From Halopseudomonas litoralis (GTDB taxonomy: Bacteria > Pseudomonadota > Gammaproteobacteria > Pseudomonadales > Pseudomonadaceae): a DNA stretch of 64,000 nucleotides. The stretch lies in assembly GCF_900105005.1 (NCBI RefSeq), contig NZ_LT629748.1, positions 2,418,001 through 2,482,000 on the forward strand. Reading direction: 5' to 3'. The notes under the pieces were generated by a model that saw nothing but the letters and a program-made list of their open reading frames with translations, ran no database searches and had not been told where the DNA came from. Of this stretch, positions 35,799-45,194 are shown one piece after another. The position numbers and the translations under genes were made by a program. Position 1 is the stretch's first letter. The number at the start of each line of letters is the position of its first letter.

Positions 35799-38586
35799 CC
35801 GTGCGGTTCATGACCTCACTGGAAATAACCCTGCCACCGGCCGCCATGGTATGAATTCGATTGTCACCGGTGCCGGTTTTTCCGCCTACCGCCAGCGGCT
35901 CACCATCGGCGGTCATGAATACCCCCTGCAGGCGTCGCCCCGTTCCGTCAAGCACGACAGCCGAAAGTGCGTTGCGCAGCGCTGTCGCCACCTCGGGATG
36001 CAATACCTGCTTTGCATCAAGTGACAGCGGCTCGAAGCGGGTTTCCCAGGGAGTGGCAGCGGCGAAGTGCAGGTTATTGATGCGTCGCACCTCCAGCCGT
36101 CGCCCCTCATTGAGAATGATGCCCATCAGCTCAGCCAGTGCGCTCGGTCGATCGCCGGAGCTGCCCAGGGCCGTGCCCAGCGAGGGCACCAGATGGGGAA
36201 AGGGATAGCCAACCCGCTGCCACCGCTGATGCAGGGAATCAAACGCCTCACGCTCCAGCATGGTGCGGATTCTGACGTTTCTCGCGCTGGTATGGCGGGT
36301 GCGGAACAACCAGGCGTAGACCTCCTGACGCTCAACCGCACTGGCGGACAACACCTCATTCAGCGTCGCCTGCGGGTTGCGCTTGAGATAACCCAGCAAC
36401 CATAGTTCCAGCGGATGGATCTGCGCAATATAACCCTGATCCGTCAGATTGTATTTACCCGGGCGATAGGCTTCATATAGCCGTTCGATGCGCTCCGGTT
36501 TTTGCGGTACCCGCACCCGCTTCACCAGGAATGTACTGAAGGTTTCAAAGTCTGCCTGCGGATAAAGATTGCGATATACCACCGACAAGCGCGCGGCAAT
36601 AGGTTGCACTTGGTCCATCAACTGCTCAAACCGCTGCTGCTCGTCCATACCCGCATAACGTCGCCAGAAGCGTTGAAGATAGACCCGACCCTCACGGTCG
36701 GCGAATGTCTGCAGCCAGGCTTCGCGGCGTGGATCACGGTCGTTGCTGAGCAGGCTATCGGCATCTTCCACGCTGTCATGCAATGAATATCGAACCACAT
36801 CACGCAGCAGTCGTACGAAGGGCAGATTGATGGATTCCTGCAGCGCTTGCTGCACTGTCGGCCGGCGTCGATTATCTTCCTTGCGGAAGTTTTCAAAGTG
36901 CTGCACGCCTCCGCCGGTGGCAAAACCCTCCCAGGGCGAGGCGGAGTAACGCCGTTGCAACGCAGCGTCGAGCAACGCAGGCAGGTCCGCTCCCGGGTTG
37001 GCGCTCAGATAACCCGCCGCCCAGCGGGTAAGCGGATCACTTGCCTCGGACCTGGCTGTACGTAAAGTGTCGGCGTCCGCATCAGCCAGCGCATCATGCA
37101 GTTCGGCGATTATTTCAAGATAACTGGTCAGCACCCGCAGCTTCGCGGTAGACCCCAATTCCAACTTGCTACCTTGGTTGAGGTCGAACGGCAGGCCGGT
37201 GGTATCCGTTTGTACACGGACCTGGTTACCGGTCGCGGTTCGCTCCATCAGAGTGAAGCTGTAACGTATCTCCGCAGCCTGCTTGCCAGATAGCAAGGTG
37301 TCCCCCAACAGCCCGACCTCACGGGCGGTGTCTTCGTCTGCCAGGCCCTGAAGGAACTCGCTCACGGCCCGTTGCAGTCCTGCATCCAGACTGCTGCTGG
37401 CACTCATATCGAGCCGGTCCAGTTCATAGAGCGAGCGGCCGAGCATGGATGCCAGCTGGTTGCGGGTAACCCGCACGGCCTTGTTCACCTCGATCTGCTC
37501 ATGCAGCGGCTGAGTCTGCCAATCACGAAACGACACCACTCCGATCAATCCCGCCTCGGCCAATTCGTCGTCGATGCGCCGATCGCTGGCCAGTAACCGA
37601 ATATGGCTATCAACCAGCTCCGCCAACTCGGCGCGCCCATCCAACAGGTACCAACTGGGCCGGCGCTGCGCAATGATCAAGGACAGCGCCTGGCGCAGGG
37701 CCACAGCCTGAGCGGGCAGCCCCCGTTCACCATTGAGCCCGGCGCGGAAACGGTCGATATCCTCGGCAAACCAGACCCACAGCGCATCACCGAAGCCATG
37801 CACTTCACCATGGCCGGGGGCCGCCGTCAGTGGCACGCTGTTGAGATAATCCAATACCAACTGCCGGCGTACCTCGAGCGTCTGCGGGCCGGTGCTATAG
37901 GCACGCACACTGGCTGATGCCATCTGCCGTAATTTATCCATCGGCGTCTGGGTACGCCCTTCGAAAGAGTGCCGGTATTTTTCTATCTGAGTTGCGAGGG
38001 TACTGGCGCCGTGGCTGGGGCCACTGCCGCCCAGCGAACCGACCACCATAGCCACGGATGCGCTGGCCAGGCGAGGCCAGTCCACCGCCGGGTTGGCGTG
38101 CTCCAGCGTCGGGTCCAACAGATGCCGATTCTCGATGAACAACAAGGTTTCCACCAGCAGCGGCGGAATATCTTCATACTTGTTGAAATGAAAACGCGGA
38201 TAGGCGAACTGATATATGGGCTGACCACGATAATCGAATATCTGCAGTCCGGCCTGAGTTTTCTCCCGATAAGGCAGAAACAACCCATGTTCTGCATAAT
38301 CGATCAGTTCACTGGAAAAACGTGCCTGACGACTGACCCCGTAGCCTTGCTGCTGCAGTTGTGGTTGCAGTTTGGGAATGGCGCTATACCCAAGGCGCTC
38401 ATTGAAAGGCCCTGCGTCCGGAAACCGGATTGCGTCACTCTCGCCCTCGCCGATCTGATAATGCAGCCGGCTGGCGTAATCGCTGATCCATTTTGATTGC
38501 AACCAGGCATAACGGAATTCAAAGCCTGCGATGCAGATCAGCATCAGCGAGATAACACCTGTCGCAATCCATATCCGCAGCCTCAT
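35767..38586 (-). pseudogene. large transglycosylase/transpeptidase PBP, 3'-truncated by IS256
   Basis: A class A penicillin-binding-like protein of unusual type. One N-terminal membrane helix (WIATGVISLMLICIAGF) precedes a GT51 transglycosylase domain (ETLLFIENRHLLD near 150 and GASTLATQ near 200) and a transpeptidase-like domain with SxxK as STAK (in LELGSTAKLRVL, near 485) and KTGTGDNR near 908. The frame now ends with about ten residues encoded by the IS end (GGCHKFCVWA) in place of 61 native ones; the native product would be about 990 residues. The catalytic boxes survive, so partial function is possible. Cell-wall role is family knowledge; the exact substrate is unknown. Confidence 0.85.
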
Positions 38587-38673
38587 AGCCCTCTCGTTCC
38601 ACTGGTTCGCTTTCAGTCTAGTTCAGGACTGGAATTCCATCAGCGGATATGCGCCTTTCGTCGGGCCAAACAC

Positions 38674-38699
38674 AAAAAAGGCCGAGACAAGCCCGGCCT
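38674..38699 (-). terminator. Rho-independent terminator after the Gly-rich protein gene
   Basis: On the minus strand a stem AGGCCG / CGGCCT with a loop of about a dozen bases is followed by TTTTTT. It closes the leftward pilin-like operon 18 bases after the stop codon at 38717. Confidence 0.8.
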
Positions 38700-38716
38700 C
38701 CGCTGCACTGTTGCGG

Positions 38717-39055
38717 TTAACCACCAGCGCCCGCCCCAGCACCGCTTGCACCACCGGAACCAGCACCACCAGTACCAGCGCCAGTACTGCCAGCACCACC
38801 ACTGGTACCCGAGCCGGCACCACCGCCGGTACCAGTACCAGTGCCGCTACCACCAGTGCCAGGGCCAGCCGGATTGTCGGTATCAGTGGGTGGCGCATCA
38901 GGATCGGCACCCGTGGCGTTGTAAGCGCCAGAATCCTGTCTCTGATCCTGCATGGCATCCCGGTCCTTATCATGGTCACCGTCGGCAATAGCCACAGGCG
39001 CCGCTGCGGCGAGAGCAAAGGTAAATAAAGCGGTATAGATCAGTTGCTGTTTCAT
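38717..39055 (-). CDS. secreted Gly/Thr/Ser-rich repeat protein
   Basis: 112-residue protein. A clear signal peptide (QLIYTALFTFALAAAAPVAIA) ends near residue 24; then an acidic stretch (DGDHDKDRDAMQDQRQDSG), then from about residue 65 a low-complexity tail of Gly, Ser, Thr and Ala in GTGTGTGGGAGSGTSGG-like repeats to the end. The DNA is a matching run of near-identical ACC/AGT/GCC triplets. AGAGGTGA lies just before the ATG. It follows the leftward minor-pilin set by 86 bases. No known family; a surface or matrix role is a guess. Confidence 0.7.
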   Translation of the reverse strand: MKQQLIYTALFTFALAAAAPVAIADGDHDKDRDAMQDQRQDSGAYNATGADPDAPPTDTDNPAGPGTGGSGTGTGTGGGAGSGTSGGAGSTGAGTGGAGSGGASGAGAGAGG

Positions 39056-39141
39056 GTCTTCACCTCTGGTTATATTCAGGGGACTACATAAAAGTAGAAA
39101 TGCGCGGTCGGTATTGGTTCAAACAGAAAAACGCTGTGTCT

Positions 39142-41268
39142 TCATAAATACCGTCCCCACTGCAGTTGCGCAGAACCCGGAGTCGCCTCGACCGACGTAC
39201 CGCCTCCGTTGCCGCCTCCATCCGCAGGCATCAAACCGCCAGTTGGATCATAGCGCTCCGCTATTTCCGCCGGCACTCGAAGATTGATAGTGGTACTGGC
39301 GCCCATCTTGTTGACCGTGTTGGCATTGCTGCGTTGCGCCAGCGCAGATACATAACCATATAAACGGGCCTGCCCACTGCTGGAGAACAGATTGCCTGCT
39401 TTCGTTACGCCAAACACCGTCTTCTCCACAAGGATATCCCCGCCGATATAGGCGCTTCTGGCGCAACCATTGATATTCCCCAATGGACAGCTCCCGGCCA
39501 TCAATGCGTAATTACCCAGCCCACCATGAGCCCCGTGGCTATAGGTGGACTCACAGAACTTGCCGGGGCGAAAGCTATAAACCGAGTTGCGGCACACACC
39601 CAGCGCGGTATGTCCTTCCACCGTAATACCATCGGGGCCAGCGTAGTTCAGCGCAAACACGGCCCCTCCGGCGGTGGTCACATGCAGATTACCAGTGGCA
39701 ATAAAGGTATTGGTGTAGGTGCCGTTGCCAATTTCCATATTGCCTTCAACCAACACCACCCCCGGCGCGTGATTAACGCCATTAAAGATCCAGCTACCGC
39801 TGCGATACTCGGGCAGCGGCGTGCCATCATTGTTGGCATATCCCAATCTGGCGATACACTCACCCGCCGTCTCGTCTCGACGCGACGGCGGGTTGTTGTT
39901 GATACAGGCATAGCCGGCGACTGTCCGGTTGGTCCAGTATGGATTACTCGGGTCGAGAATATTGGCGGTGCGATAGAAATACCCATTTCGCCGCACCTCG
40001 GCCGGATTGGCGGGGTCATCCCAGTCAACAATACCCTGCACATCCTGCACCTTCACCCGCATCGCCCCATTCACCCAGGAATAGATGTAATTTGCAGCCG
40101 TGCGGTAAACATTGGCGTCGAAGACTTCCGGCTCCACTTCCACCGGCGGGACGGGGTCCAGTACTACCGGCTGGTCTGATTTCGAGGCTGAGCGGCGGCA
40201 ACTGGGGTTGTTGGTAAAGCTCCCCCCGTATCTGGCAGAGGTCCAGGTGGGCGTGCATCCCTTTATTACCAGATTGCCCTCGGCCTGCACTCGGCCAACG
40301 GTCGCAGTACTGTTGAACTCCACTGCCCCCTTGGAATAGATGTTGGCAATGGTCGGACTGGGCTGGGTGCGCACCCCAAAACCCGGATTCAAAGAACACC
40401 ACTGCTGCGCCCCCGCCGCGCATTGAGCTGTGCCGCCTGGCTTGTTGGCCAGCGCCCGTATATCACCATGCCTACCGCCAGTAACCTCCACCGAGCCATT
40501 GGCGGTAATCAACTGACTGTTAATGGTATTGGCCAGACAGGCGTTGCGCGTTGCCTTGACTTCCTGAACAGTGAAATTGCCATTGCTTACCAGCACATCA
40601 CAATTAGCGTGCATCTCCTGAAGGTCCGTCGACGAGCCACCAACGAAGCGGATTGAACGGGTCGAGCGGATGCTATCGATCCCTCCGGCCGACAGCCCGC
40701 CCATATTCACCTCACCGTCCACGGTAATGTCGTAACTTTCACCCGGCGCCGTCAGCACCTTGAGGTCACCGGTTATATTGAGGCCGTCACGGAACAGGAT
40801 CACTTGGCGATTCGGCTCAGGCTCCAGAGCTTCACCTTGGCCCGGCGGACGTATGCGGTATACGACTTCCAGCGTTGTGGTGGCCTCTGCGGAGGATTCC
40901 TTGGCCGAGGTAGCCTGTATCTGCAACGTTAGATCTACCCAATCCGGCAGACTCTCGTCATCATAGTTGGTACGCGTCAACACCACACCGCTCAACCCCT
41001 CCAGCTGCGGCTGCTCAGTGCGAACCACCTGGTCAAATGCCTCCCAGGTAACCGGGTCAGCGACCACCAGCTCCAGATATTCCTGAAACGCCTCCGCCGC
41101 CAACCACGCCCGTTTCTGCGCCATGGTCTGGGCATGCAGACTGACTGACATTTCCTGACTGGAACGCAACTGGGACACCCCCACCAGGGTCGCCGAGGTA
41201 AGCGACAACCCCAGCAGCACCACAGTCAGTACCGTGGCAATACCCCGTTGGCGTTTGAGCGTCTTCAC
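39142..41268 (-). CDS. large PilX-position pilus assembly protein
   Basis: 708-residue protein with a PilX-like N-terminus: a short basic lead (MKTLKRQRG) and a hydrophobic helix (IATVLTVVLLGLSLTSATLVG) without the pilin Glu5, then a helical stalk. PilX proteins are about 170-200 residues; here the extra 500 residues are beta-rich, with repeated GxxxGDI/VEGNM-like strands and many Cys pairs (GYACINN, GECIAR, GVCRNS, GSCPLGNINGCARS), suggesting an adhesin-like or bactofilin-like beta-helix. The GTG start overlaps the PilW-like stop and has GGAG four bases upstream. Function is inferred from context only. Confidence 0.75.
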   Translation of the reverse strand: MKTLKRQRGIATVLTVVLLGLSLTSATLVGVSQLRSSQEMSVSLHAQTMAQKRAWLAAEAFQEYLELVVADPVTWEAFDQVVRTEQPQLEGLSGVVLTRTNYDDESLPDWVDLTLQIQATSAKESSAEATTTLEVVYRIRPPGQGEALEPEPNRQVILFRDGLNITGDLKVLTAPGESYDITVDGEVNMGGLSAGGIDSIRSTRSIRFVGGSSTDLQEMHANCDVLVSNGNFTVQEVKATRNACLANTINSQLITANGSVEVTGGRHGDIRALANKPGGTAQCAAGAQQWCSLNPGFGVRTQPSPTIANIYSKGAVEFNSTATVGRVQAEGNLVIKGCTPTWTSARYGGSFTNNPSCRRSASKSDQPVVLDPVPPVEVEPEVFDANVYRTAANYIYSWVNGAMRVKVQDVQGIVDWDDPANPAEVRRNGYFYRTANILDPSNPYWTNRTVAGYACINNNPPSRRDETAGECIARLGYANNDGTPLPEYRSGSWIFNGVNHAPGVVLVEGNMEIGNGTYTNTFIATGNLHVTTAGGAVFALNYAGPDGITVEGHTALGVCRNSVYSFRPGKFCESTYSHGAHGGLGNYALMAGSCPLGNINGCARSAYIGGDILVEKTVFGVTKAGNLFSSSGQARLYGYVSALAQRSNANTVNKMGASTTINLRVPAEIAERYDPTGGLMPADGGGNGGGTSVEATPGSAQLQWGRYL

Positions 41269-41945
41269 GCTTCTCCTCCCTTGAAATTCACCAGGCAGGT
41301 ACTGCTATAAACAGGCACCGACTCAGTTCCCGTGTCGGGGTCCGCCGCCACCGGATGCTGCGCCTGCAAACGCACCAGCGCCGCGCCCGGCACCCCCAGG
41401 TCCACACCGAATGTCTGACAAGACTCTTCCACCAGCTCCAGCGCGACAAAGCCTGCAGTCGTGGGCTCCGGCGTAAACAGAGCCTGACGTTGCGTAACCG
41501 ACCAGGCACCACTTGGCAGCCCACCGGCACAAGACTGCGGCTGCAGATGCTCAAGAGCGCCCGCCGCAGTGATAAGCAGCCCGGCACATTGCACACCTGC
41601 GTTTTCGTCTACGCCGAGCAGACGCCACAACAACAAATTGCCACGTCCACTCGGCGCGCAATCGCTGCCGCGCAATTGCCCCTGGGATGTATTAGAAGTA
41701 CAAACAATCAGATCAGCACCCGGCGCCGCCCCCTCCATCCCAAACCCCGCCTCCTGCAAATAAGCATGGGCACCCAATAAAGCCGCCGAACGCTCACTCG
41801 ACAAACGTGCATAGGCACCGGATTCCGCCGTGGTATGCATCACTGTGCGATACAACGCCATCATACCCATCACTGCCAATAACGACACCAACAGTCCGAC
41901 CATCAAGCTGATCAAAGAGATACCTCGCTGCCGTTGACCGCGCAC
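41265..41945 (-). CDS. PilW-like minor pilin
   Basis: 226-residue prepilin-like protein. A short basic lead RGQRQRG precedes the type IV pilin N-methylation region ISLISLMVGLLVSLLAVMGMMALYRTV; Glu5 is replaced by Ser, as can happen in minor pilins. The globular part has four or more cysteines. The start is a GTG with an AGGAGG four bases upstream. It overlaps the next gene by four bases (GTGA), a tight operon. PilW role by position and signature. Confidence 0.75.
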   Translation of the reverse strand: MRGQRQRGISLISLMVGLLVSLLAVMGMMALYRTVMHTTAESGAYARLSSERSAALLGAHAYLQEAGFGMEGAAPGADLIVCTSNTSQGQLRGSDCAPSGRGNLLLWRLLGVDENAGVQCAGLLITAAGALEHLQPQSCAGGLPSGAWSVTQRQALFTPEPTTAGFVALELVEESCQTFGVDLGVPGAALVRLQAQHPVAADPDTGTESVPVYSSTCLVNFKGGEA

Positions 41946-41953
41946 ATTGCCTC

Positions 41954-42346
41954 CTAATAATCCAACCGAAACTGGCCGTCACCACCCACCAGCGAGCCCG
42001 GATCATCCGTCACTGACAGGGTCTCGGTTTGCAGGTTGACCGTCTTATCCACAGTACCAACCCGTACTGTTACGGACAGAGATTCCGACTGCCGGACAAA
42101 ACCCAACTCACTGCCCGCTACCGACACTCTGTTAATGCTGTCCTCCATCAGCAGCGCCTCGCGCAGCCCCAACAACACCTGATTTTCGGTGGTCGCATAA
42201 CGCTGCACGGCCAGGGCCTGCACCGTCACATGGGCCAACCCCAAGCCGGTAATGGCAATCAACAACACACTGATCAGCGCCTCCAACAGGGAAATGCCCC
42301 GCTGGTTTGCGCGTGAGCGGAGGGGTTTATTGCAGGATGTGGACAT
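41954..42346 (-). CDS. PilV-like minor pilin
   Basis: 130-residue prepilin. The leader ends in RANQRG and the mature N-terminus ISLLEALISVLLIAITGLGLAHV carries Glu5 in the right place for prepilin peptidase and pilus assembly. GGGAGG lies eight bases before the ATG. It overlaps the GspH/FimT-like gene upstream by 20 bases and is eight bases before the PilW-like gene. Minor pilins of this type prime the pilus tip; the particular pilus or secretion system served here is not shown. Confidence 0.8.
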   Translation of the reverse strand: MSTSCNKPLRSRANQRGISLLEALISVLLIAITGLGLAHVTVQALAVQRYATTENQVLLGLREALLMEDSINRVSVAGSELGFVRQSESLSVTVRVGTVDKTVNLQTETLSVTDDPGSLVGGDGQFRLDY

Positions 42347-42773
42347 CCGTCATACCTCCCTTGGCCAACTGCACAGACACCGGCGCATCCAACAGACCGA
42401 GGTTATTCAGATTGATAGGGAAAGCGCCGCCCAGCACGCTCAACTCCACCCCGACAGGCAGTGCGCTACGCCACAACACCTTCTGGCAGTTATCTGCAGC
42501 CAGAGTGCATACCCGTAGCTCACGAACCTGTGGATCAAGGACAATCCGAGCAGCTCCCTCCTCACCCTTCGCTCCCCCGGCATTACGCAGCGCTGCAGCC
42601 CGAGCATGGGCATAAGCCTGGTTCAGCTGCCCGCCGGCGGTATGCAGATCAGCACTGGCGCCCCATGACGATGTCAGCGGCGTGGCCATCAGCGCCAGCA
42701 ACCCGACAATCAGCAACACGATCGCCAGCTCAATCAGCGTCAAGCCCGCCTGACTTCTGCGCCGCCTTACCAT
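42327..42773 (-). CDS. GspH/FimT-like minor pilin
   Basis: 148-residue prepilin with the cleavage and methylation region RSQAG-LTLIELAIVLLIVGLLALMATPL, Glu5 present. The mature part (TAGGQLNQAYAHARAAALRNAGG) resembles the GspH/FimT helical stalk, followed by a small beta domain with cysteines (RVCTLAADNCQ). I take the ATG at 42773, which overlaps the stop of the preceding gene; a TTG at 42788 is possible but has no good ribosome site. Part of the same leftward operon. Confidence 0.8.
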   Translation of the reverse strand: MVRRRRSQAGLTLIELAIVLLIVGLLALMATPLTSSWGASADLHTAGGQLNQAYAHARAAALRNAGGAKGEEGAARIVLDPQVRELRVCTLAADNCQKVLWRSALPVGVELSVLGGAFPINLNNLGLLDAPVSVQLAKGGMTDVHILQ

Positions 42774-43213
42774 GAAGTGAATCCGCAATCAGAAGTAGCC
42801 GAGCGCCGATTCTCGCCATCCAGCGTCAGTACACAACCCTGCATGGTGCCGCTGCCGGTGGCCTGCAAACGATAGGGAGTACCCGCAACAAAGGAATGGG
42901 AAAAATGCTCCGCCTGGGAAGGACTCCACTGGGAGAAAGCAGCCTTGACCGCCGCAGTACCGGCAATATCAGCGGTGGGATACGCAAGGGTACGTTGGAA
43001 TCGCGCCTCCACCGCTGCTGCCAACCCGACCAGATCAGCCGCTGCGGTCTTCGCGCGACTCTTGTGCACATAACCCTGATACGACGGCAAGGCAATCGCC
43101 GCCAGAATGCCCACGATCACCAATACCACCATCAACTCAAGCAACGTCAGGCCAGCCAACCGCCTCGAAAAACCCCGCCGCGAAAGTCGCGAACGCAGCA
43201 TCGTATAGCCCAT
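42767..43213 (-). CDS. PilE/GspG-like type IV prepilin
   Basis: 148-residue pilin. The leader ends RRLAG and the mature N-terminus is LTLLELMVVLVIVGILAAIALPSYQGYV with Glu5, the classic pilin N-terminal helix. Residues ARFQRTLAYPTA and the C-terminal cysteine pair (GCVLTL ... SDCGF) fit the PilE minor-pilin group. GGAG lies eight bases before the ATG at 43213 (GTG at 43222 is an alternative). It is the first gene of the leftward set; about 190 bases upstream hold only an imperfect CGGGCCG inverted repeat and the end of the hydrolase gene. Confidence 0.82.
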   Translation of the reverse strand: MGYTMLRSRLSRRGFSRRLAGLTLLELMVVLVIVGILAAIALPSYQGYVHKSRAKTAAADLVGLAAAVEARFQRTLAYPTADIAGTAAVKAAFSQWSPSQAEHFSHSFVAGTPYRLQATGSGTMQGCVLTLDGENRRSATSDCGFTSW

Positions 43214-43416
43214 GTACCACACTCCAGAAATAGCAGAGAAAACCAGCCATCCCTGGTCGAAATCCCATGGTCATAACGAGCGTTAAAACAAGCGCCGTCT
43301 AAAAGTCAGACAGCGAGGAAGAGAAAGAGTCTCAGAAAATTGCCCGGGCCGCAGCTCGGCATGAAGGGTTGTCCCGGCCCGTCATCCCCCGCGAATACGG
43401 GGAATCAGGAAACGGA

Positions 43417-44730
43417 TTACGGAGCATTGTCCCGCAACAAATCCGCCAACGCCTCCATCGCCGGAATGGTCAAAGGCATGGTCTGCGCACTGCTGGCAAC
43501 CGGATGCGAAGACAGCCGCACCATGACCATCCCCACACCCGGGTTGATATGAATCATCTGCCCATGCACACCCAGCGCCTCAATGGCGCCGTCATCGTTA
43601 TGGCTGATCCACCACTGATTACGATAGGAATAGCCCGGCTGATAATCCCGCCCCGCCGCCTTGAATATCTCCCGATCCGCCCCGGCACGAATGGTATCAA
43701 CCACACCCGGGCTGACAATCTGCTGGCCATTGAAGCTCCCGTTCAATCGCACCATTTCCGCGAAGCGCGCCAGATCCCGCAGCGTCACATTGAACCCGGC
43801 ACCGGCCCACTCCGTGCCCTTGGAATCCAACAGCATATAAGCATCCTGCTCGGCACCCAGCTTGCTCCAGATACGCTGCTCGATCAGCGCCGCCGTAGAC
43901 AGACCCGTCACCCGGCGCAGCACCCAGCCCAACACCTCGGTGTGCGTCGTGCGATAACGGAACGACTTGCCGTGCGGGTCCTCCCCCGCCGTAATCGTCG
44001 GCAGATAGCTGTAAAGATCCCGCGCACCCGGATAATCAGGGGGAACCGGACTCATACCCGCCGCCAACGAATACTTCACCACATCGGAATTGCGGTCGGC
44101 ATACACCTCGCTGTAATCGATATCAGCAGTCATATTCAGCACCTGCTGCACCGTCGCTCCGTGCCAGCCACTACCCTCGAGCTCGGGCAGGTAGTCGGTC
44201 ACCAGAGCGTCGGGATTCAGCTCGCCCTCTTCAATTAGCTGGGTCGCCAGCAAACCCACTACTGATTTGGTCACCGACCAGAGAATATGCGGCTCATCCT
44301 CCGGCACCCCGGCTTGGTACTGCTCAAAAATCACCTTGCCGTGCTGCATGATCAGTACGCCGTCCACGTAGGTGGAATCCAGATACTGGGTGAAACTCAT
44401 CGGCTCGCCGTCAGGCCCGGTAAAGGTCAGATCAGCAATCTGCTGCTCAAGCCCGTCCGCCCGGGGCAAGGCGTAAACCCCTTCGTTGCCACGAGCCACT
44501 CGGCGGGAAGGGAATAGCTCCCGGGCGTGATGGAAGCTCCAGCGTGGATTGGGATACGGGCGCATGAAGCCGGCCTGGGTTATCTGTTTGTCGGCAGGCG
44601 GAGGGAAGCCTTGCATCAGTTGAAGTTGATCGGTGCGCACCGACTCGGGGTCGGGCAACTCAGTGGCGATGCCTGGTGCGGATAGCAGAACGGTAGTCAA
44701 AGCCAGCCCCCTTAATCCTGATATTTTCAT
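43417..44730 (-). CDS. exported serine hydrolase, class C beta-lactamase fold
   Basis: 437-residue hydrolase with a signal peptide (GLRGLALTTVLLSAPGIA) and the SxxK nucleophile motif Ser152-Val-Thr-Lys155 (LWSVTKSVVGLL). A YSEVYAD segment near 215 may give the second catalytic Tyr, and the C-terminal box is replaced by a GVHGQMIHINPGVGMVMV stretch, as in esterases and D-aminopeptidase-like members. Substrate unknown; true beta-lactamase activity is unlikely but not excluded. It lies between the two pilin clusters with no evident link to them, and just beside the IS3 element. Confidence 0.82.
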   Translation of the reverse strand: MKISGLRGLALTTVLLSAPGIATELPDPESVRTDQLQLMQGFPPPADKQITQAGFMRPYPNPRWSFHHARELFPSRRVARGNEGVYALPRADGLEQQIADLTFTGPDGEPMSFTQYLDSTYVDGVLIMQHGKVIFEQYQAGVPEDEPHILWSVTKSVVGLLATQLIEEGELNPDALVTDYLPELEGSGWHGATVQQVLNMTADIDYSEVYADRNSDVVKYSLAAGMSPVPPDYPGARDLYSYLPTITAGEDPHGKSFRYRTTHTEVLGWVLRRVTGLSTAALIEQRIWSKLGAEQDAYMLLDSKGTEWAGAGFNVTLRDLARFAEMVRLNGSFNGQQIVSPGVVDTIRAGADREIFKAAGRDYQPGYSYRNQWWISHNDDGAIEALGVHGQMIHINPGVGMVMVRLSSHPVASSAQTMPLTIPAMEALADLLRDNAP

Positions 44731-44879
44731 GACAGCGAATCCGGATGATTGTTGTGGTTTGAGGGTATCCAACCTAGGCGGCCCGAGCCAATGGAAAGCA
44801 GGCGGATTATTTTGCTGAATGAGGAAGGATTGAATCGCACCGGGTTTCGTGGAGGCCTCAACTCTTGAGAGAATGAGGC

Positions 44880-45194
44880 ATGAAGAAATCTAATAGCTAT
44901 TCCCCTGAAGTCCGTGAACGTGCTGTGCGCATGGTTCTGGAGAACCTGAAGGACTACCCCTCCGAATGGGCAGCCATCGAATCCATTGCGCCCAAGATCG
45001 GCTGTGTCCCCCAGACGCTGCATGGCTGGATACGCACTGATATTGGCCACCGCCCCGGCCAGACGACCGAGGAACGAGAACGCATCAAGGCTCTGGAACG
45101 CGAGAACCGGGAACTGCGCAAAGCGAACGAGATTCTGCGCCTGGCCAGTGCGTATTTTGCCCAGGCGGAGCTCGACCGCCGCAACAAACCCTGA
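44880..45194 (+). CDS. IS3 transposase OrfA
   Basis: 104-residue DNA-binding subunit: helix-turn-helix ([43 protein letters not shown]) followed by a leucine-zipper-like coiled coil ([31 protein letters not shown]), as in all IS3 members. Near its end TATTTTG (about 45153-45159) offers a slippery run for the -1 frameshift that fuses it to OrfB. Confidence 0.95.
   Translation: MKKSNSYSPEVRERAVRMVLENLKDYPSEWAAIESIAPKIGCVPQTLHGWIRTDIGHRPGQTTEERERIKALERENRELRKANEILRLASAYFAQAELDRRNKP

Noticed and set aside
38717..38860. Triplet repeats that could be taken for a CRISPR or non-coding tandem array
   Set aside because: The repeats stay in the reading frame of a signal-peptide protein, and there are no unique spacers of constant length. 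No CRISPR array was seen anywhere in the window.
43340..43385. CGGGCCG / CGGCCCG inverted repeat after the serine hydrolase gene
   Set aside because: The arms are only seven bases with a long loop and no T run, and most of it does not overlap any expected transcript end; too weak to call a terminator.
23336..44830. Whole accessory region as a tRNA-integrated genomic island
   Set aside because: No integrase and no second copy of the tRNA 3' end were found inside the window, so ends of an island cannot be defined.
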